Below, piece by piece: positions 1 to 12,500 of a stretch of DNA of 64,000 bases (positions are counted from its first letter, which is position 1; each line of letters begins with the position of its first letter). The position numbers and the translations under genes were made by a program. The DNA is from Neurospora intermedia (taxonomy: Eukaryota > Ascomycota > Sordariomycetes > Sordariales > Sordariaceae), in the NCBI GenBank assembly GCA_037102815.1, contig BTPP01000001.1, positions 1,079,001-1,143,000 of the forward strand, read 5' to 3'. The notes beneath the pieces are model-generated. The model had not been told where the DNA came from, made no database searches, and saw nothing but the letters and a program-made list of their open reading frames with translations.

Positions 1-437
1 CGCTTCCATCTAAACTTTCTCGAGCTTTATTACTATTACTTTAGCTTCCTTCTATAAGAATTTTTCTTTAGGGGTAATAATTATATCCTTATTCTCAAAC
101 TTCTAAGTCTAATCTATCGTTAGTAGGTTCTTTTGTTATTCTAATACTACTTCGTAAAGCAATAACCCGTCTAAATTTTTATATAGTAGAATAGATTATA
201 CTATATCGAGAATAGGTACCAAATCCGACCAATTATCCTAATTATAGGATAGGTATAACTATAACTTCTAGTTAATATATTAATTTATAATTTCTATTTA
301 TTCTGTAATTTAGGAGTATCCTATACTATTAAACTTCTATTATATTCTTAGAAGGCTAATTAATTCTTATATAAATTCGGATACGAATTATAATTCTCTA
401 TTACTTATTATATCCTTCAGTAACCCTAATATATAAT
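1..437 (-). mobile_element. Gypsy chromovirus A, integrase-side fragment (window edge)
   Basis: This is decayed Ty3/Gypsy sequence on the minus strand. It aligns by eye with 31120-31520 inside element B, which places it in the integrase half of pol. It continues rightward after the MULE insertion at 3609-4119, then at 23303-24384 and 25948-29759. The 3' end of element A lies outside the window to the left. Positions 430-437 are the left copy of the MULE target-site duplication. The element is broken, with many breaks. Confidence 0.75.
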
Positions 438-482
438 GAGTTTACTTGCCCGCACCCCCCAAAAACTTACGCGCACCCACCT
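438..482 (+). repeat. MULE left terminal inverted repeat
   Basis: The 45 bases are the exact reverse complement of 3564-3608. They are C-rich (a CCCGCACCCCCC core) and show none of the TA enrichment of the interior. A TGACAGCTGTCA-type palindrome lies a few bases inside, at about 490-501. Confidence 0.92.
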
Positions 483-949
483 GGCCAAGTTGACAGCTGT
501 CATGTAAAATATGTCGTTTTAGCTGTAAAAATCGTGATTTCTCATGTTACAGACAAGGCTACCCAAGTAAATCCACTATAAATTTTAATCTTAGCTAGCA
601 ATCAAATCTGACAGCGGCAGTCTAGTAATACTTTTATAGTATTGTAAGCCTACAACAGCGTTTATTACTACTCTAAATGCTTATATCTAAAAGCTCTAAT
701 TTTGACGAGAGCTCTATTAATTTAGAGAGTTTGTTAGAAAGCTCAAATAAGGAGGAAGTAAATAATAATTCAATAGCATCCTCTCTCCCTCTCCTTCTAC
801 CCTTATCTCTACCCTCGTCTCTACCCTCGTTTCCTTTATTATTTCCCTTATTATCTCTCTCCTTATTCTCCCTCGCTATTTACTCCCTTACTCTCTCTAC
901 CTAATATCTTGCCAACTCATTATCCTTATCCTTATTGTTAGCGATTTTA

Positions 950-3230
950 ATATAATTGCGTACCTCATTTTAGGCATCAAACTCCTTAATACTAGGCCCC
1001 TTCTCGTAGCGAGAATAATTATAGCGTGCCGAAGCTCGTATAGTGCCTAGGTTACGTAATTTACCCTTTAGCGCAATTTTATAGGTACGGGTAGCCTTAT
1101 TTAATTATAACCCGGCTAGTAGCATAACGAATATAGGTTTATTACTAAACGGCCCCCCTTATTTACGTAGGCGACCTTTAGGTATTACTTTAGCGGCCGG
1201 CTTAAATTTAAGGTATCTATTTACCGCATCTTAGTATGGGAATTAGTATAGGGGATACCCGGGGTATAGATATTAATTTATACGTCGTTGACGCAAATAC
1301 TAGAATAGATAGTAAACTTCTTTAGTAATTAGGACCGTCTTCCCCTCTTTCAATAAGACCTCTATTTCGTAGGTATAAGGCAGACTATACTAAGCTCTAA
1401 AATTATTTAAATAAGGCTTAAAAGGGGTGTTAGGGAGTTTTAACCGCTTAGAAGGTAGCGTTATATTGAATTTATAGTATTAGCGGTCTAAAAGATCAAA
1501 TGCCTACGCAGATAACTCATACGGGCACTTACCCATCTACTTACGGTTAACCTATTTAACCCGTATACGTAAGTCAAACTTAGTTAATTTATTTATATAA
1601 ACCTTATAGCGGTAGTTTATATACTAGAAATAAGCTTTATAAAGCTTAATTAACCTACTATAAGCCGAGAGACTATAACTCTTAAGAGAGCTATTATTAG
1701 CTTTATTTAGTAATGTAGTCCTTTATCCCTAATTAAAGTAATTACTAGTATAGTAACTTACTTATTCCTTCTTATAGGGTAGTAGTATCTCCCTAATCTA
1801 CGAGATAATATCCTCCTGCTTTTTACTAAATTAATATTATAAAATAGACTAAGCGCGCTCGAACTTATTTATATTAGAGGAGTAAATTATATACTACTAT
1901 ATAAAGAATAATATTAACCTCGTATTAGTAATCTAGTTCGGCAAGGGATTGAAACCCGCCTTCGCTCTAATAGTTGTAATAACCCGGGCGTTACATCGCT
2001 TTAATTCTTGGAAATCTTTCTTATCGTATTATTTTTATATATTGTAGTTAGACGGGGAGTTAGGAGATAATAGGGACGAAGCTAGGGGTAAAGAATTACG
2101 TGCCTAATCTTTCTTAAAATAATTAATAACGTTATAATTGAAATGCTATATACAACGCTACCGCTAAATATTAAGGAAGGCCTTATTAATTACCTTTATT
2201 AGTTAGGGGTCGCCGTCGGTTATAATTATTGTAGGGTGAGGGATTTCGAAATCCTCAGCTACTTCTTTAATATATTCGAATAAGAAGGTGAATTCCTCCT
2301 CCCCTTCGTTATTAAGAATTGCTTAAAAGACTAATATAAACGTCTTTTTTAGTATTAGGATTACCCCTTAGACGAAGGGGAGGTTATAATAGTTAGTCTT
2401 ATATATAGTATTAATGAACAATATATATAGGAACCTCAACTATATCCGGCGCTAGCAGTTAATTACCTAAAATACGTAGCGTAATATATTATTGTTATCC
2501 CCCTTAAAGTACTTACTCTTGAATGTAAAGGTATAATTACGGTAGTCATTATAAACCTTCTTAAGAAACGCTTAAGTATTATTATAACCCTCCTATAAAT
2601 TATAGTATACGATTTAGCGTATATTATTAAAGTCGCTATACGTCTAAGGGATCTTAGGATACTTCTCCCTTACTATAGCGAGAATAATCTATATTGTAAG
2701 GTCGTATTGTAGAAGAAGGTTGCCCAAAAACTAATTAGCTTCATAGTTAACTTTATAATAGAAGGCTTTAGTACGAAATATAATATAGCCTTCTAATATA
2801 TATAACGGGGGGTAGCTTTAATATATTAAATTTATAGCCCGGGTAATCTACTTCTACCCTATACTCTTCTTAATTTAAAATACAATTCTAAAGGGACAAT
2901 AACGCGCCTTCTTTTATAATATAGACCTCCTCTTTAAATTCTTATTATTAACCGGCTAAGGGTAATACTCTACGTAATTATAATAGAATATAACCTTAAT
3001 AATAGAGCTGTCCTCTTCGTATTCCGGCTTTTTAAATTTATAACTACGCTAGGTTGAAATACTAAAGTAGTAGTAACGATAGAAGTTAATAAAGTGGGCG
3101 AACAGCTTATTATAATCCTCAACGGGCTCGATTAAGAAGAATAGGTCGTTTATTAGTATAGTCTATATGGTATTGGGGTCGAAGGAGGCATTAGAATTGA
3201 AGGTAGAAGTCGAATTGCAACGAGCGCGCT
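950..3230 (-). pseudogene. MULE transposase relic
   Basis: Reading the minus strand gives a degraded MULE transposase. Around 2395-2425 a stretch reads FINTIYKTNYYNLPF, like the first catalytic Asp block of the family (D-x-TYKTN). Near 2210-2222 comes IITDGDP, like the second catalytic Asp. At about 2141-2158 the pattern C-x2-H follows, as in the family's CxxH(W)H motif. The C-terminal side (about 950-1250) reads KPAAKVIPKGRLRK, like the basic, AT-hook-like tails of fungal MULEs. Numerous TAA/TAG codons occur where CAA, CAG or TGG would be expected. The coordinates are approximate because the start codon cannot be fixed. It acted as a nuclear DNA-cutting and strand-transfer enzyme and is now non-functional. 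Confidence 0.8.
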
Positions 3231-3563
3231 TCGATAGTACGGTAATTAACAATAAGGGTATTTAGTACGATCGATTAATTAAAAAATTAATTAAATCTAG
3301 CTACTTAACGTACTTTAAAAGGTAATTACTATACTATAATAATATAGAGTACTGGCTGGTGTAGAGTGTTAGTATAGAGTGCTGGCGCAACTGCGTACAA
3401 AGTGCTAATATAATTGCGTACAACTAGCCGTATGAAAAAAGGGGAAAAGAATTGACTAAGGTACAGCGATGTTACTTGCATTGAAAAGACGAAATTTTGC
3501 GGGTAAAAACGGGGTTTTCAATGTTAGGTGTCATCAGCTGAACCGCCCCATTTTTCTAGGTGG

Positions 3564-3608
3564 AGGTGGGTGCGCGTAAGTTTTTGGGGGGTGCGGGCAA
3601 GTAAACTC
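3564..3608 (-). repeat. MULE right terminal inverted repeat
   Basis: This is the reverse complement of 438-482 with no mismatch over 45 bases. It is immediately followed by the TATATAAT duplication at 3609-3616. Confidence 0.92.
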
Positions 3609-4119
3609 TATATAATATAGACCTTTATAATATAAGGTCGCCGCCTTCTTTCCGGTTATTATATTTTTATAGGGGGTGTATTAGGATAGTTTCGAAAACC
3701 TATTTACTATTACTAAAAGGTTATTATAACCTTTCTTATCCTTCGGCATAGATTTAAAGTTTATTACAATCGATTACTACGCCCTACAATCCTCCTACAA
3801 TTATACTATCTTTATTATTCCTAATATTTTATCTCTTAGGATTTTTAATAATTTACAAGTCTAATAATTATTTACATAGCGATTAATATTAATTGTTAAA
3901 CCCGGCCACTAGTACTAGGAACTTACAATCTTTTTTATCTTATTCCTTCCTAAGTAGGCGGTAAGTAGTATATTATAGTATTTACATATAACCTTTATTC
4001 TTAATTCCCCCGTCTCAGGTACTACTAACTTTCTATTAAATAATATTAAGCCTTAGGTTATTAATAAATATAGGTTTATATAAGACGGGTTAGCCTTTTC
4101 GTAGTATATTGAAAGGGAA
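3609..4119 (-). mobile_element. Gypsy chromovirus A, continuation between MULE and element C
   Basis: This continues the fragment at 1-437 and aligns with 31530-32040 of element B. The right end, GGGAA at 4115-4119, is the left target-site duplication of element C. Its partner is at 23303-23307, after which element A resumes. Confidence 0.78.
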
Positions 4120-4411
4120 TGATGCCGGATAGGCTCATTTCCATAGAATGACCGTCATGACCATTAGGGTTATAACTGGGCATACTAACTAAGCCGTATC
4201 CACGGCAGGCACCTTGCCTGCCGGGAAGGCAGGTGTCACATGCGCGACCCTGTCGCGCAAGCAATTGCAGGTCGCTAGCCCACTTTAGATTAGATAAGGA
4301 AGCGACCCGCGACTAGGTTTATAATCCTAATCGTTAGTGTAGGCTCCCGAGCCTCCACCTTCTTCCTTCTATTATCAATATTTACTACTTTATTTCTAGC
4401 CACCACCATTA
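4120..4411 (+). repeat. 5' LTR of Gypsy element C
   Basis: This is a 292-bp terminal repeat paired with 23011-23302, which has the same length and differs at roughly 25 positions, nearly all transitions. It contains GC-rich hairpins, for example GGCAGGCACC..GCCTGCC near 4204-4232 and GCGCGAC..GTCGCGC near 4240-4258. The repeat is much richer in CA/TG than the element body. A 5-bp duplication GGGAA lies immediately outside both LTRs. Confidence 0.93.
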
Positions 4412-4524
4412 TATAGTAGCTACAACGCAAAGATCGCTTGACTATCGCGATACTTTACTATTTACAATTATCGACTGCTTGACCGCAAGCCGTATTAACC
4501 AATTAACTATCGAATGCGACGAAT
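4412..4524 (+). mobile_element. Element C primer-binding side leader
   Basis: This is the internal sequence just after the 5' LTR. The stretch TAGTAGCTACAAC with following AAAGATC..TTGACT is recognisably shared with the post-LTR regions of D (reverse of about 39670-39703) and E (reverse of about 55905-55938), which supports a common clade and priming site. There is no gene in it. Confidence 0.6.
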
Positions 4525-4532
4525 ATAATTAT

Positions 4533-5223
4533 GGCATTTACTCCGCGTGCCCCATCAACCTCTTAATCGTGCCCCAATCCTAATCCGTGCCCCAATCGGG
4601 TTAGGGTTTAACGTGGGCATCTTTTTTTACCATCCTTTATTTCAACCAGACAGTAATCGTACAACAGCCTTCTACTGTAAGACAGTGCCAAGCCCAGTCA
4701 GCCAGTGGAACCCCCATTCACAAGCACTCAATGCTCAGATTTTAGACGGTGTGATTTTGAACCTTCTTTTTCTTTCTTCTTTACAACCATGCCACCTTTG
4801 ATTACCAGAACAGGCTAGAATCGACCGCACGTATATAAATATTAATCGCATTGATCACCAGAACCATTTACTAACTTCCCTGAAGCTTTACAATACTACG
4901 CGCAGTAGGAGTCAGAGGCGCCCGAGTCAACCGTTGTAAACACCATGCCAAGCATCACGAGATTCCTCTCCATAGTCAATAGTATTAGTATAGATAGCCA
5001 TAAAATAACCCAATGTTAAGAACATTGTATACTATAGAAATCGCCATATAAAACTATGTTACTGACCATCATCGTCATTTTTTTCAGATAGATGTAATAC
5101 TCTGGTATTTACCATGTAAATGATATTTTACCTCAAAATAACGTGCCAAGATCTGTAATATTGGGGCACAAATTAGTAATGGGGCACGAGTAAGAGGTCG
5201 ATGGGGCACGCGGAGTAAATGCT
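4533..5223. mobile_element. MITE 1 (non-autonomous, 691 bp)
   Basis: The ends are inverted repeats of about 60 bp starting GGCATTTACTCCGCGTGCCC. Each end carries spaced GTGCCCCA words (three on the left, three on the right). It is flanked by an 8-bp duplication ATAATTAT at 4525-4532 and 5224-5231. The interior has no transposase and is homologous to MITE 2 (25344-25860), for example in CGGGTTAGGGTT, in CCAATCGTACA-type words and in GATATTTTACCTCAAAAT near the right end. The 8-bp duplication and short size suggest mobilisation by a hAT-like or MULE-like transposase, but which one cannot be told here. Base composition is much less RIP-like than in the host element. Confidence 0.87.
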
Positions 5224-5231
5224 ATAATTAT

Positions 5232-5551
5232 CGTAGCTCTTTTTAAGGGAATATAAGTAAGTTCGGATCTATTACTATCTTCGTAGTTACTCTTAGTATT
5301 GCGAAGAACCGCAATAGTAGTACTTTTTAAGTAGGTATAAGCGGATAATAATTCTCTCTATTATTTATAATTTTTACCGTATTTATAGAATTGTATTCTC
5401 CTAAACGACTTCCGGTAGAAGTAAGTATTTACGCGCGTAAATAAAATATTTTTATCCTTACCGACGGAAGTATACGTTCGTCCTTCAGCCTCCTCCTTAT
5501 AAAGATAGCTCTTTTTAAGAGGGTCTAAATAATTAAAAATTAGAAGACTAA
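5232..5551 (+). mobile_element. Element C leader/gag continuation
   Basis: AT-rich internal sequence of element C lies between MITE 1 and element H. It resumes after H at 13787. The GTAAA duplication of H is at 5552-5556 and 13782-13786. No separate gene is recognisable. Confidence 0.6.
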
Positions 5552-5556
5552 GTAAA

Positions 5557-5791
5557 TGTCATGGCCCAGTGCTATGACATCCCAGAGGTTCAGAGTTACG
5601 TGCCACCGTGCCGCTTTCGCGGCACAGGTACGTGACCCACTAAGGGTTCTGGGCGCGCACACCTTAAAACCCCGTGCAGCCAGCGTACCTTTGAACCTCT
5701 TCCCTTTCTCTCTTTAACTTTAATTTTGTATTTGATTTATGCTATATCCTTCTTGCGCTAGCTTTCGCTCGTGGATATATATACCCTCACA
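5557..5791 (+). repeat. 5' LTR of element H
   Basis: This 235-bp LTR starts TGTCATGGCCC and ends CCCTCACA. A strong hairpin lies near 5595-5635, where GTGCCGC and GCGGCAC flank a TTTC loop and an outer TACGTG-type stem extends it. It contains the only CA/TG-rich sequence for several kilobases. Confidence 0.94.
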
Positions 5792-8599
5792 TAAAATTAA
5801 AGCTACCCAATATCATACGACCGGGGACGGTAACTATAATATCCCACCCATCTTCGAAACCCGCGAGTCGACTTAATTGCAACGAGAAAGTCAACTAGGA
5901 CCCGTAAGCCTTCGAATATTATTTCGATATTAAGAGGCGAAAATTAAAGTTACGATTTATTGTAGTACGTACTTATAAAGAAAAGAAAACCCTATTTAGG
6001 GATTTCTATAATTTATAACCCCGAAAAGAACCTAATATAACGATTAATTTAAGTAGTTAGCCCGACGGTAACCCGACAATAAAAAGTTATATTCTATACA
6101 AAGATAATTTTAATAATAAATTTAGCGATTACGAGGAGGACGAAGTCCCTTCCCCTACGGCCGCGTACCTCCCTCTAGATAATAATATATCGTCTACCCC
6201 TCTCAATAGCTATATTCGCAATTATAATTAAAATTGCAATTCTCCTATCGATAATAAAGTTATAACCCTATATAACCTTTCCGCGCTACGCGACTATATA
6301 GAAAAACTTTCTTAAACGATACTTCCCCCTTACCTACCCCCCTTAAAGGGTAAGGAGCGGGAGGGATCTAAGGTAGCAATCTATTACTTATAACCCATCC
6401 GCTATAAAAAGTTACATTTAAACCTCAAAGTAATTAAAAGTTTTAAAAATATAGTACCTACGAATATATCCGCTATTAAACGTCTATCTATCGACGCCCG
6501 TAATATAAATCGCTATATCCCTAATAGAAAAAAATATACTTTTACTTCTAGAGCCGGCAAGGATTTATTAGGCTACTCTCTAATCTAGATACGCAATTCC
6601 TATATAATCAATATAGAGCCTATTGTTACTACAAAGAACTTCGCCCTTTCCTTTAACTAATTGATAGAAAACGTTATCGATCGAACTAACTATATAGCGG
6701 AAGTATTAAAAACTCGGAAAGGATTTAGCTATATCTATTTTTAACCTAGTACCGAAAATTCTAAATACTCCCCTATTTTAGTTAATTAGAAGGGTATAAT
6801 AACGTCTACTTAATTTATCGACTTATTCAACTAAAACCCCGTTAATATATAGAATAAAGTTCGTTATCAATTTATTACCCTTATTATTTTTTATACGATT
6901 CTTAATAATATTAGCGAAATAACCGGCCAAATTAATAGAATAGTTAAAAAGATATACGACTTTATTATTTATTTTATTTAGAAAACTAAGGAATAGGAGG
7001 CAATTATTGTACGTCTAAAAAATAAATATAATTCCTAGCCTAATTCGGTACGTAATGAAAATTACAACGTTTATTAATAATTAAAAGAAGTTCGGGCTAA
7101 TTATTAGTAAATTAAAAAAGTTTTATAGGAGGAGTAAAATAAAGCTCAACGTTTTAAAGCCTCTTATAACTACTCCCTTAATTAATTGGCGGATAATTAT
7201 AACCGTCGTATAAAAAAACTATAAATAGTTATTAAAAGGCCCTTAGTACTACTTATTCGACTTATAATTAAGAAGTAGTATAATTAAAGGAATAAATTAA
7301 TACCCTTATAGTTAAATTAAATAATATATTCCGACTAAAAGAACGGCCCGCGGATACTAATAAAATTGTAGTATTAGAAACCTAATTCGACGCTACTAAT
7401 AAAAGAATTAATTAATTAGAAAAGAGTAATTAATATTTAAAGAGATATATTGTAATTAAAACCCTAGTATTAAGAATTTCTATAGAAACCGATAACGATA
7501 AAGTATTTACAAAGAAATTCGGTAATAAAAAGGTTATTAATCTAATTAATAAAAAGCGTTATATCCGTATTTCTCCGGAATCTAAAGTAAATACCGCTAT
7601 CGATAATATACCTTTATCTTCTAAAGCTTTGTCTTTACGTATACGTATCTCCGGAGGTATTTATTATAAATTATAAATTAATAACCTAACGGGAAAAGAA
7701 AGTAACTAGAATTCTAGTAGAGAACCCCTTCGAATTACCGGCGTGGGTAACCTAAATTCCGACTCTTCTAGCGACGAGTCTGACGAATTAAGTGACTATA
7801 ATGGTTCTAATAGCAATAAGTATTGTAACCGATACCCGTCCGACACCCCCTCGGATTACTTTCTACGCCTAGGATCCAAAGTTTTATTACTATCCTTTAA
7901 CTCCTATTAATATAGTAAAAAGTCTATTAAAGTATTGGAAGTCCCTTTATTCTATAGTAAGAAAAGTAAAGATAAAGTATTTTTTAAAATATAATTGTAT
8001 TAAATCCACAATATACTACGTATTAATACCGACTATTTTAATAATGAAAGTATAGTTTTTAGTATTGTAGTTGGACGATTGGCTAGCAAGGCCGCCGAAA
8101 ACATCTTTCCTTTTATTTATAAATTTAATAGAGGAATTCTGCGCTTATCTACGGTGGTTTAACTGCTGGACTACCTGAAGGAATCCTACCTAAATTACAA
8201 TTCGGAAGAAAAGGCTAACGTCGAGTTTGAAAAGTTCATTATACGTAATACCGATTGTTTTTAGGATTTCAAAATTACCTTCGTACGCCTAGCGGGTTAA
8301 ACCGGTATTCTATACTATTATTAGAAGTTAATTATAAAGTACAAACTCCCTACTCATTTCTGCGACCCCGCTACTTCGGTTTATTTATTTATAGAAATTA
8401 TATTCGAACGGTATTATACCTTAGTATAGTCCTTCAATAAGAATTACTAATTTAATGCTGCTAATACTAAATCCTACGCCCGGAAGACTCATTACGAAGC
8501 AACGAACTCTAAGGTATCTACCCCTAAGAATAAATTCCCCGGCTCTTTATTTATATATAAAAAGCTTAATATAGAAGAATTTTGGAAGTTATAGGCCGA

Positions 8600-9270
8600 A
8601 GGTAAATATTTTATTTATTATAAAGAGGGCTATTTAGTTAAAGAATATCCCGACTGCTAGAAGGTAGAGAAAGTAGCCGAAAAGTACAAAGTAGTTTAAA
8701 TTAACGCTATATTAACTATTCTCCCCGACCTCCCTAAAGGTATTATAATTATTAATTCTGATATTAAGGATTCTAAAGGAGACTCTACCGAGGAGAAGGA
8801 GGACGAGGAGGCCGAACCTGCCTCGAAAAATTAGGTCCCCCAAAGTAAGTAGCTTCCTTCCTAGGAGAAATATCGATCGGTAATATAGTAACCCCTATAG
8901 AGACTGCTATAGTAGCCCCTCTATCCACTTTTAATTTAAAGAATTACTTAGGCAATAGATTATCTTTTTTAGTTAGATATAATATAATTTAAAATAGATT
9001 ATTTATTATTATATATAAAGTATTAATTAATATAGGAGCAGATATATATCTTATTGTAAGTAACGTCTTTACTAAAAAACTATAGTATTTACACTTCGAA
9101 TTACGCTGTAATTTTAAACCCGGATATATTACGCTATACCGCAACGTAAAACCCAATATTATCGACCAAATTCTTAAGGGGCATTTTATAATCTAAGGTT
9201 ATAAATTTTTTAATAAATAGATAATTATATTACTAGGCCTAAAAAGGGATATAATAGTAGGACGAATATA
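8600..9270 (+). pseudogene. Element H gag zinc knuckle and retropepsin region
   Basis: Minor landmarks inside element H are a knuckle-like Cys/His stretch around 8607-8655 and, after an acidic linker (about 8770-8830), a retropepsin-like stretch around 8991-9060 with the family's hydrophobic-hydrophobic-x-x-GA pattern. This fixes the gag/protease order and the plus strand. It is a fossil and broken. Confidence 0.65.
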
Positions 9271-10199
9271 GTTTACTCGCCACCGGGTATTAGCGAATTA
9301 TTACGACCGGACTCTCTATTTCCCTAATTTATTAATACCTTTACCTAATACCCGGGACTTAATTATTCAACCAATTAAATTGCTACAAAATCCTCAATTT
9401 CAATAAAACGTAAATCGCCGAAAAATATTAATAGATAAGGAAGATAAGCGCAGAGCTAACGGAGCGTTATCGTAGGTATACAAACAAACTCCCCTATTGG
9501 AAGAGAAGGAAGAAACTACTAATATAGAGGAGGGAGTAGTAGAATTTGGCCTTCGAAATACATCCTTAAATAAACGACGATTATAAGCCCGAATTCTTAA
9601 ATTAGAAGAGACTAAAGTAAATACCCCGAAGTCGACAATACTATCTCGGCCGGAATTACCCCCTAATTAGCGACCTCAAGGGATCTATACTGTTAAATAC
9701 TAGGTATAAGATACTAAAATATTCCCGATAGAATAAATAAATTGGGAGTTATTCGATAGAATTAAATACGAATACGCGTCCTATAAGGAAATATTCTAAA
9801 TAGAAGCAACGAAGAATAAAGTTAAGAAATTAAAAGGATAGCGGCCTAGTGCCTATCCCCTAATAGATAATTAAAACCCTTACCAATTAAAAAGGATATT
9901 CGGTTAAGTAAAGGAGAGGCTTCGAAATATAGCTATTATTAATACAGTAATCTTTAATTACTATATCGATTAAGGACTATAAATAGAATTAATAAATCTC
10001 TATAAAATAGACGGGTTAATTGCTAATTTAAAAGATTAAAAGGAGGTCCTGCCTATAGACGAGGATGACTATCGAAATTTAGTCCTAGAACGGCTCCCAT
10101 CTATTTACTATACTTATATTAATATATTTAATAAATTCGACTCTAATACGTTACTTACCTACCGGGACAAAATTAATTATTAAATTATCCTAGAAGAAA

Positions 10200-12500
10200 G
10201 AAAAATGCCCGGAGGTCTAAGGTATAACTCCTTCTATAAGATAATTCTAGAGGAGTTAGAAGAATATTAGAAATATATTACTAATAATCTCTAGAAGGGG
10301 TTTATTAAAGTAAGTTTAGTACCTTAGACGGCGCCCGTATTATTTATTCTAAAGGTTAATGGTAGCCTAAGGTTCTACGTAAATTATTGGAAATTTAACG
10401 CCTTATTTAAAAAGGATTGATACCCCTTACCCTTAATCGATAAAACGCTAGTTTATATTAGATAAATTAAAATATTTACGAAGATCGATATTCGATAAAC
10501 TTTCCATCGTATCCGGATATATCTAGACTATAAAGACTTAATAATATTCCGTACTAGGTATAGAGCCTATAAATACAAAGTACTACCTTTCGGACTCACT
10601 AGAGGACCTTCGTTATTCTAATAATTTATTAATAACATTCTAGTCGACTATCTCAACGTATTCTATAACGCTTATATTAATAATATCCTAATCTATTCGG
10701 AAGATATTAATAAGTACGAAGATTATATTCCGAAAGTACTAGACCGCTTAAGGGATATTAGATTACAAACTAATATTAAAAAGTGCGAATTTGGAGTAAT
10801 AGAAATAAAATTTCTAAGTTTCATCATTAGTACTAAGGGTATTTTAATTAACCCCGAAAAGACGACCGTAGTTAAAGAATAGAAATAACCCACATTAATA
10901 AAAGGTATTCAAACCTTCTTAGGGTTCTACAACTTTTACCGTAAATTTATTAAAGATTTTAATCGTATAGCGAGGCCTTTGTCGAATCTAATTAAGAAAG
11001 ACTAATCCTTTATATAGATAGAATAATATTAAGAAGCCTTCGAGAAACTTAAGGGCGTCCTTCTTAATACTCTTATTCTAGCCTACTTCAATTACTAAAG
11101 CGAGACTAAAATCGAAACAAATTCGTTTAATAGAGTTTACGCCGGGGTTATAAACTAAAGATAAAATGATAATAAATAGTATTTAGTAGCTTTCTACTCT
11201 GAAATAATAGCCCCCGCCGAATTAAATTATTTTATTTATAATAAAGAACTATTAGCTATTATAAAGGTAATTGAGTAATAGAGATTAGAATTAAAAGGAG
11301 TAATACTATTTACTATTATTATAGATTATTAAGCGTTAAAATACTTCGGGAGTAAGAGATTATTAAATGGCCAATAAGTAAGGTAGTTTAAGACCCTCTC
11401 GGAGTATTAATTCCGTATAATATATCGCCCCAGTAAAGAAAATATAGCTATAGATATATTATCCCGGAAATTAGAAAATCTAAAAATAATAAAGGTTAAA
11501 AAGGATAATTAATATACCTTTCGATTATTAAAGCCCGATAAAGAGGGGTTCTTCGTATTCGTAGGAGATAAGAAGGAGACGAACATCGTAGAAATATACG
11601 CGGTACTATCTACAAACATTACTACCATTATAAATATAGAAGCCGAATTAATTCCTTTAAGCAATAAGATAGATAATAAAACTACTAAAGAAGTAGCCCA
11701 ATTAACGGGAATAACGTTATTAGATTGCTTATTGTCCTTAAATCGAAGAAACGATTCCCTCTCGGTATATAGGGAAAAGGCCCGACAATCGGAAACCTCG
11801 TTCACAGTCAATAATAGACTACTATATTATAAAGATAAGCTAGTAGTCCCCGAAGACGAAGATATCCGAATATATCTTATTTGAAATATTTATACCCAAA
11901 TGCTAATAGCCCACCCGGGAAAGACCAAAACTAGAAGACTAATTCAAAACTAATATTAGTAGCCTATAATAATAACGGATATAGATCGTTTTATAGCAAA
12001 TTACTAGGAGTATAAGGCTTCGAAGTACCTACGTAACAAAACGCCCGGAAAGCTTTATTTAATACCTATAAAGGATAGACGACTATAGTGAAGTATAGTA
12101 ATCGATTTCAAATCGATACTAGCAAATAAGAAGGGCTACAATAATATATTTATTATAATAGACCGGTTCTCCAAAATATTATAGTATATCCCCTGTAAAA
12201 ATACGGTTATAGCTAAGCAAGCGGCCGAAATATATTATTACAGACCCTATCGAATCTTTAAGTACCCTAACGAAATTATTAATAATAAAGGACCCTAATT
12301 CGTATCTAATTTTATATAAGAATTAACTAAATTATTAGGAATTACTTAAAAACTAAATAGTCTAGGATATTTATAAACTACTAATTAAACGGAGGTTATA
12401 AATTAATATTTAGACTAATAATTACAATTATTTATTAATTACAACTAAAATAATTAGTTAACGGTACTACTAATATTAAATTTAACCCAGGCAACGCTCC
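10200..12500 (+). pseudogene. Element H reverse transcriptase, RNase H and integrase region
   Basis: The reverse-transcriptase palm is recognisable around 10660-10710, followed by the [11 protein letters not shown] block at about 10920-10960 that is typical of Ty3/Gypsy and introduces the RNase H part. The integrase zinc-binding segment lies around 11890-11960 and the catalytic core starts near 12095. The domain order RT-RH-IN separates Gypsy from Copia. It is a fossil and broken. Confidence 0.8.

Larger units (their letters stand above)
438..3608 (-). mobile_element. Mutator-like DNA transposon (MULE), complete ends
   Basis: This is a 3.17 kb element bounded by perfect 45-bp terminal inverted repeats (438-482 and 3564-3608) that begin GAGTTTACTTGCCCGC. 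It is flanked by an 8-bp direct repeat, TATATAAT, at 430-437 and 3609-3616. The interior encodes a decayed MULE-type transposase on the minus strand. It sits inside Gypsy element A, whose sequence resumes on both sides. MULEs usually make 8-11 bp duplications, so 8 bp fits. The ends keep CA/TG dinucleotides while the interior is heavily RIP-like, so the copy is immobile but structurally complete. Confidence 0.9.

Noticed and set aside
677-904. 75-codon plus-strand open frame rich in Ser/Leu/Pro
   Set aside because: It lies inside the MULE opposite its transposase, is low-complexity pyrimidine sequence and resembles no protein.
4076-4264. 62-codon minus-strand open frame
   Set aside because: It falls in the 5' LTR of element C. 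Openness follows from the LTR's higher GC content, and the paired LTR at 23011-23302 does not preserve it.
4608-4620. GGGTTAGGGTT in both MITEs, like two telomere repeat units
   Set aside because: It is only two units, conserved as part of the MITE interior. It is too short to indicate a telomere or healed end.
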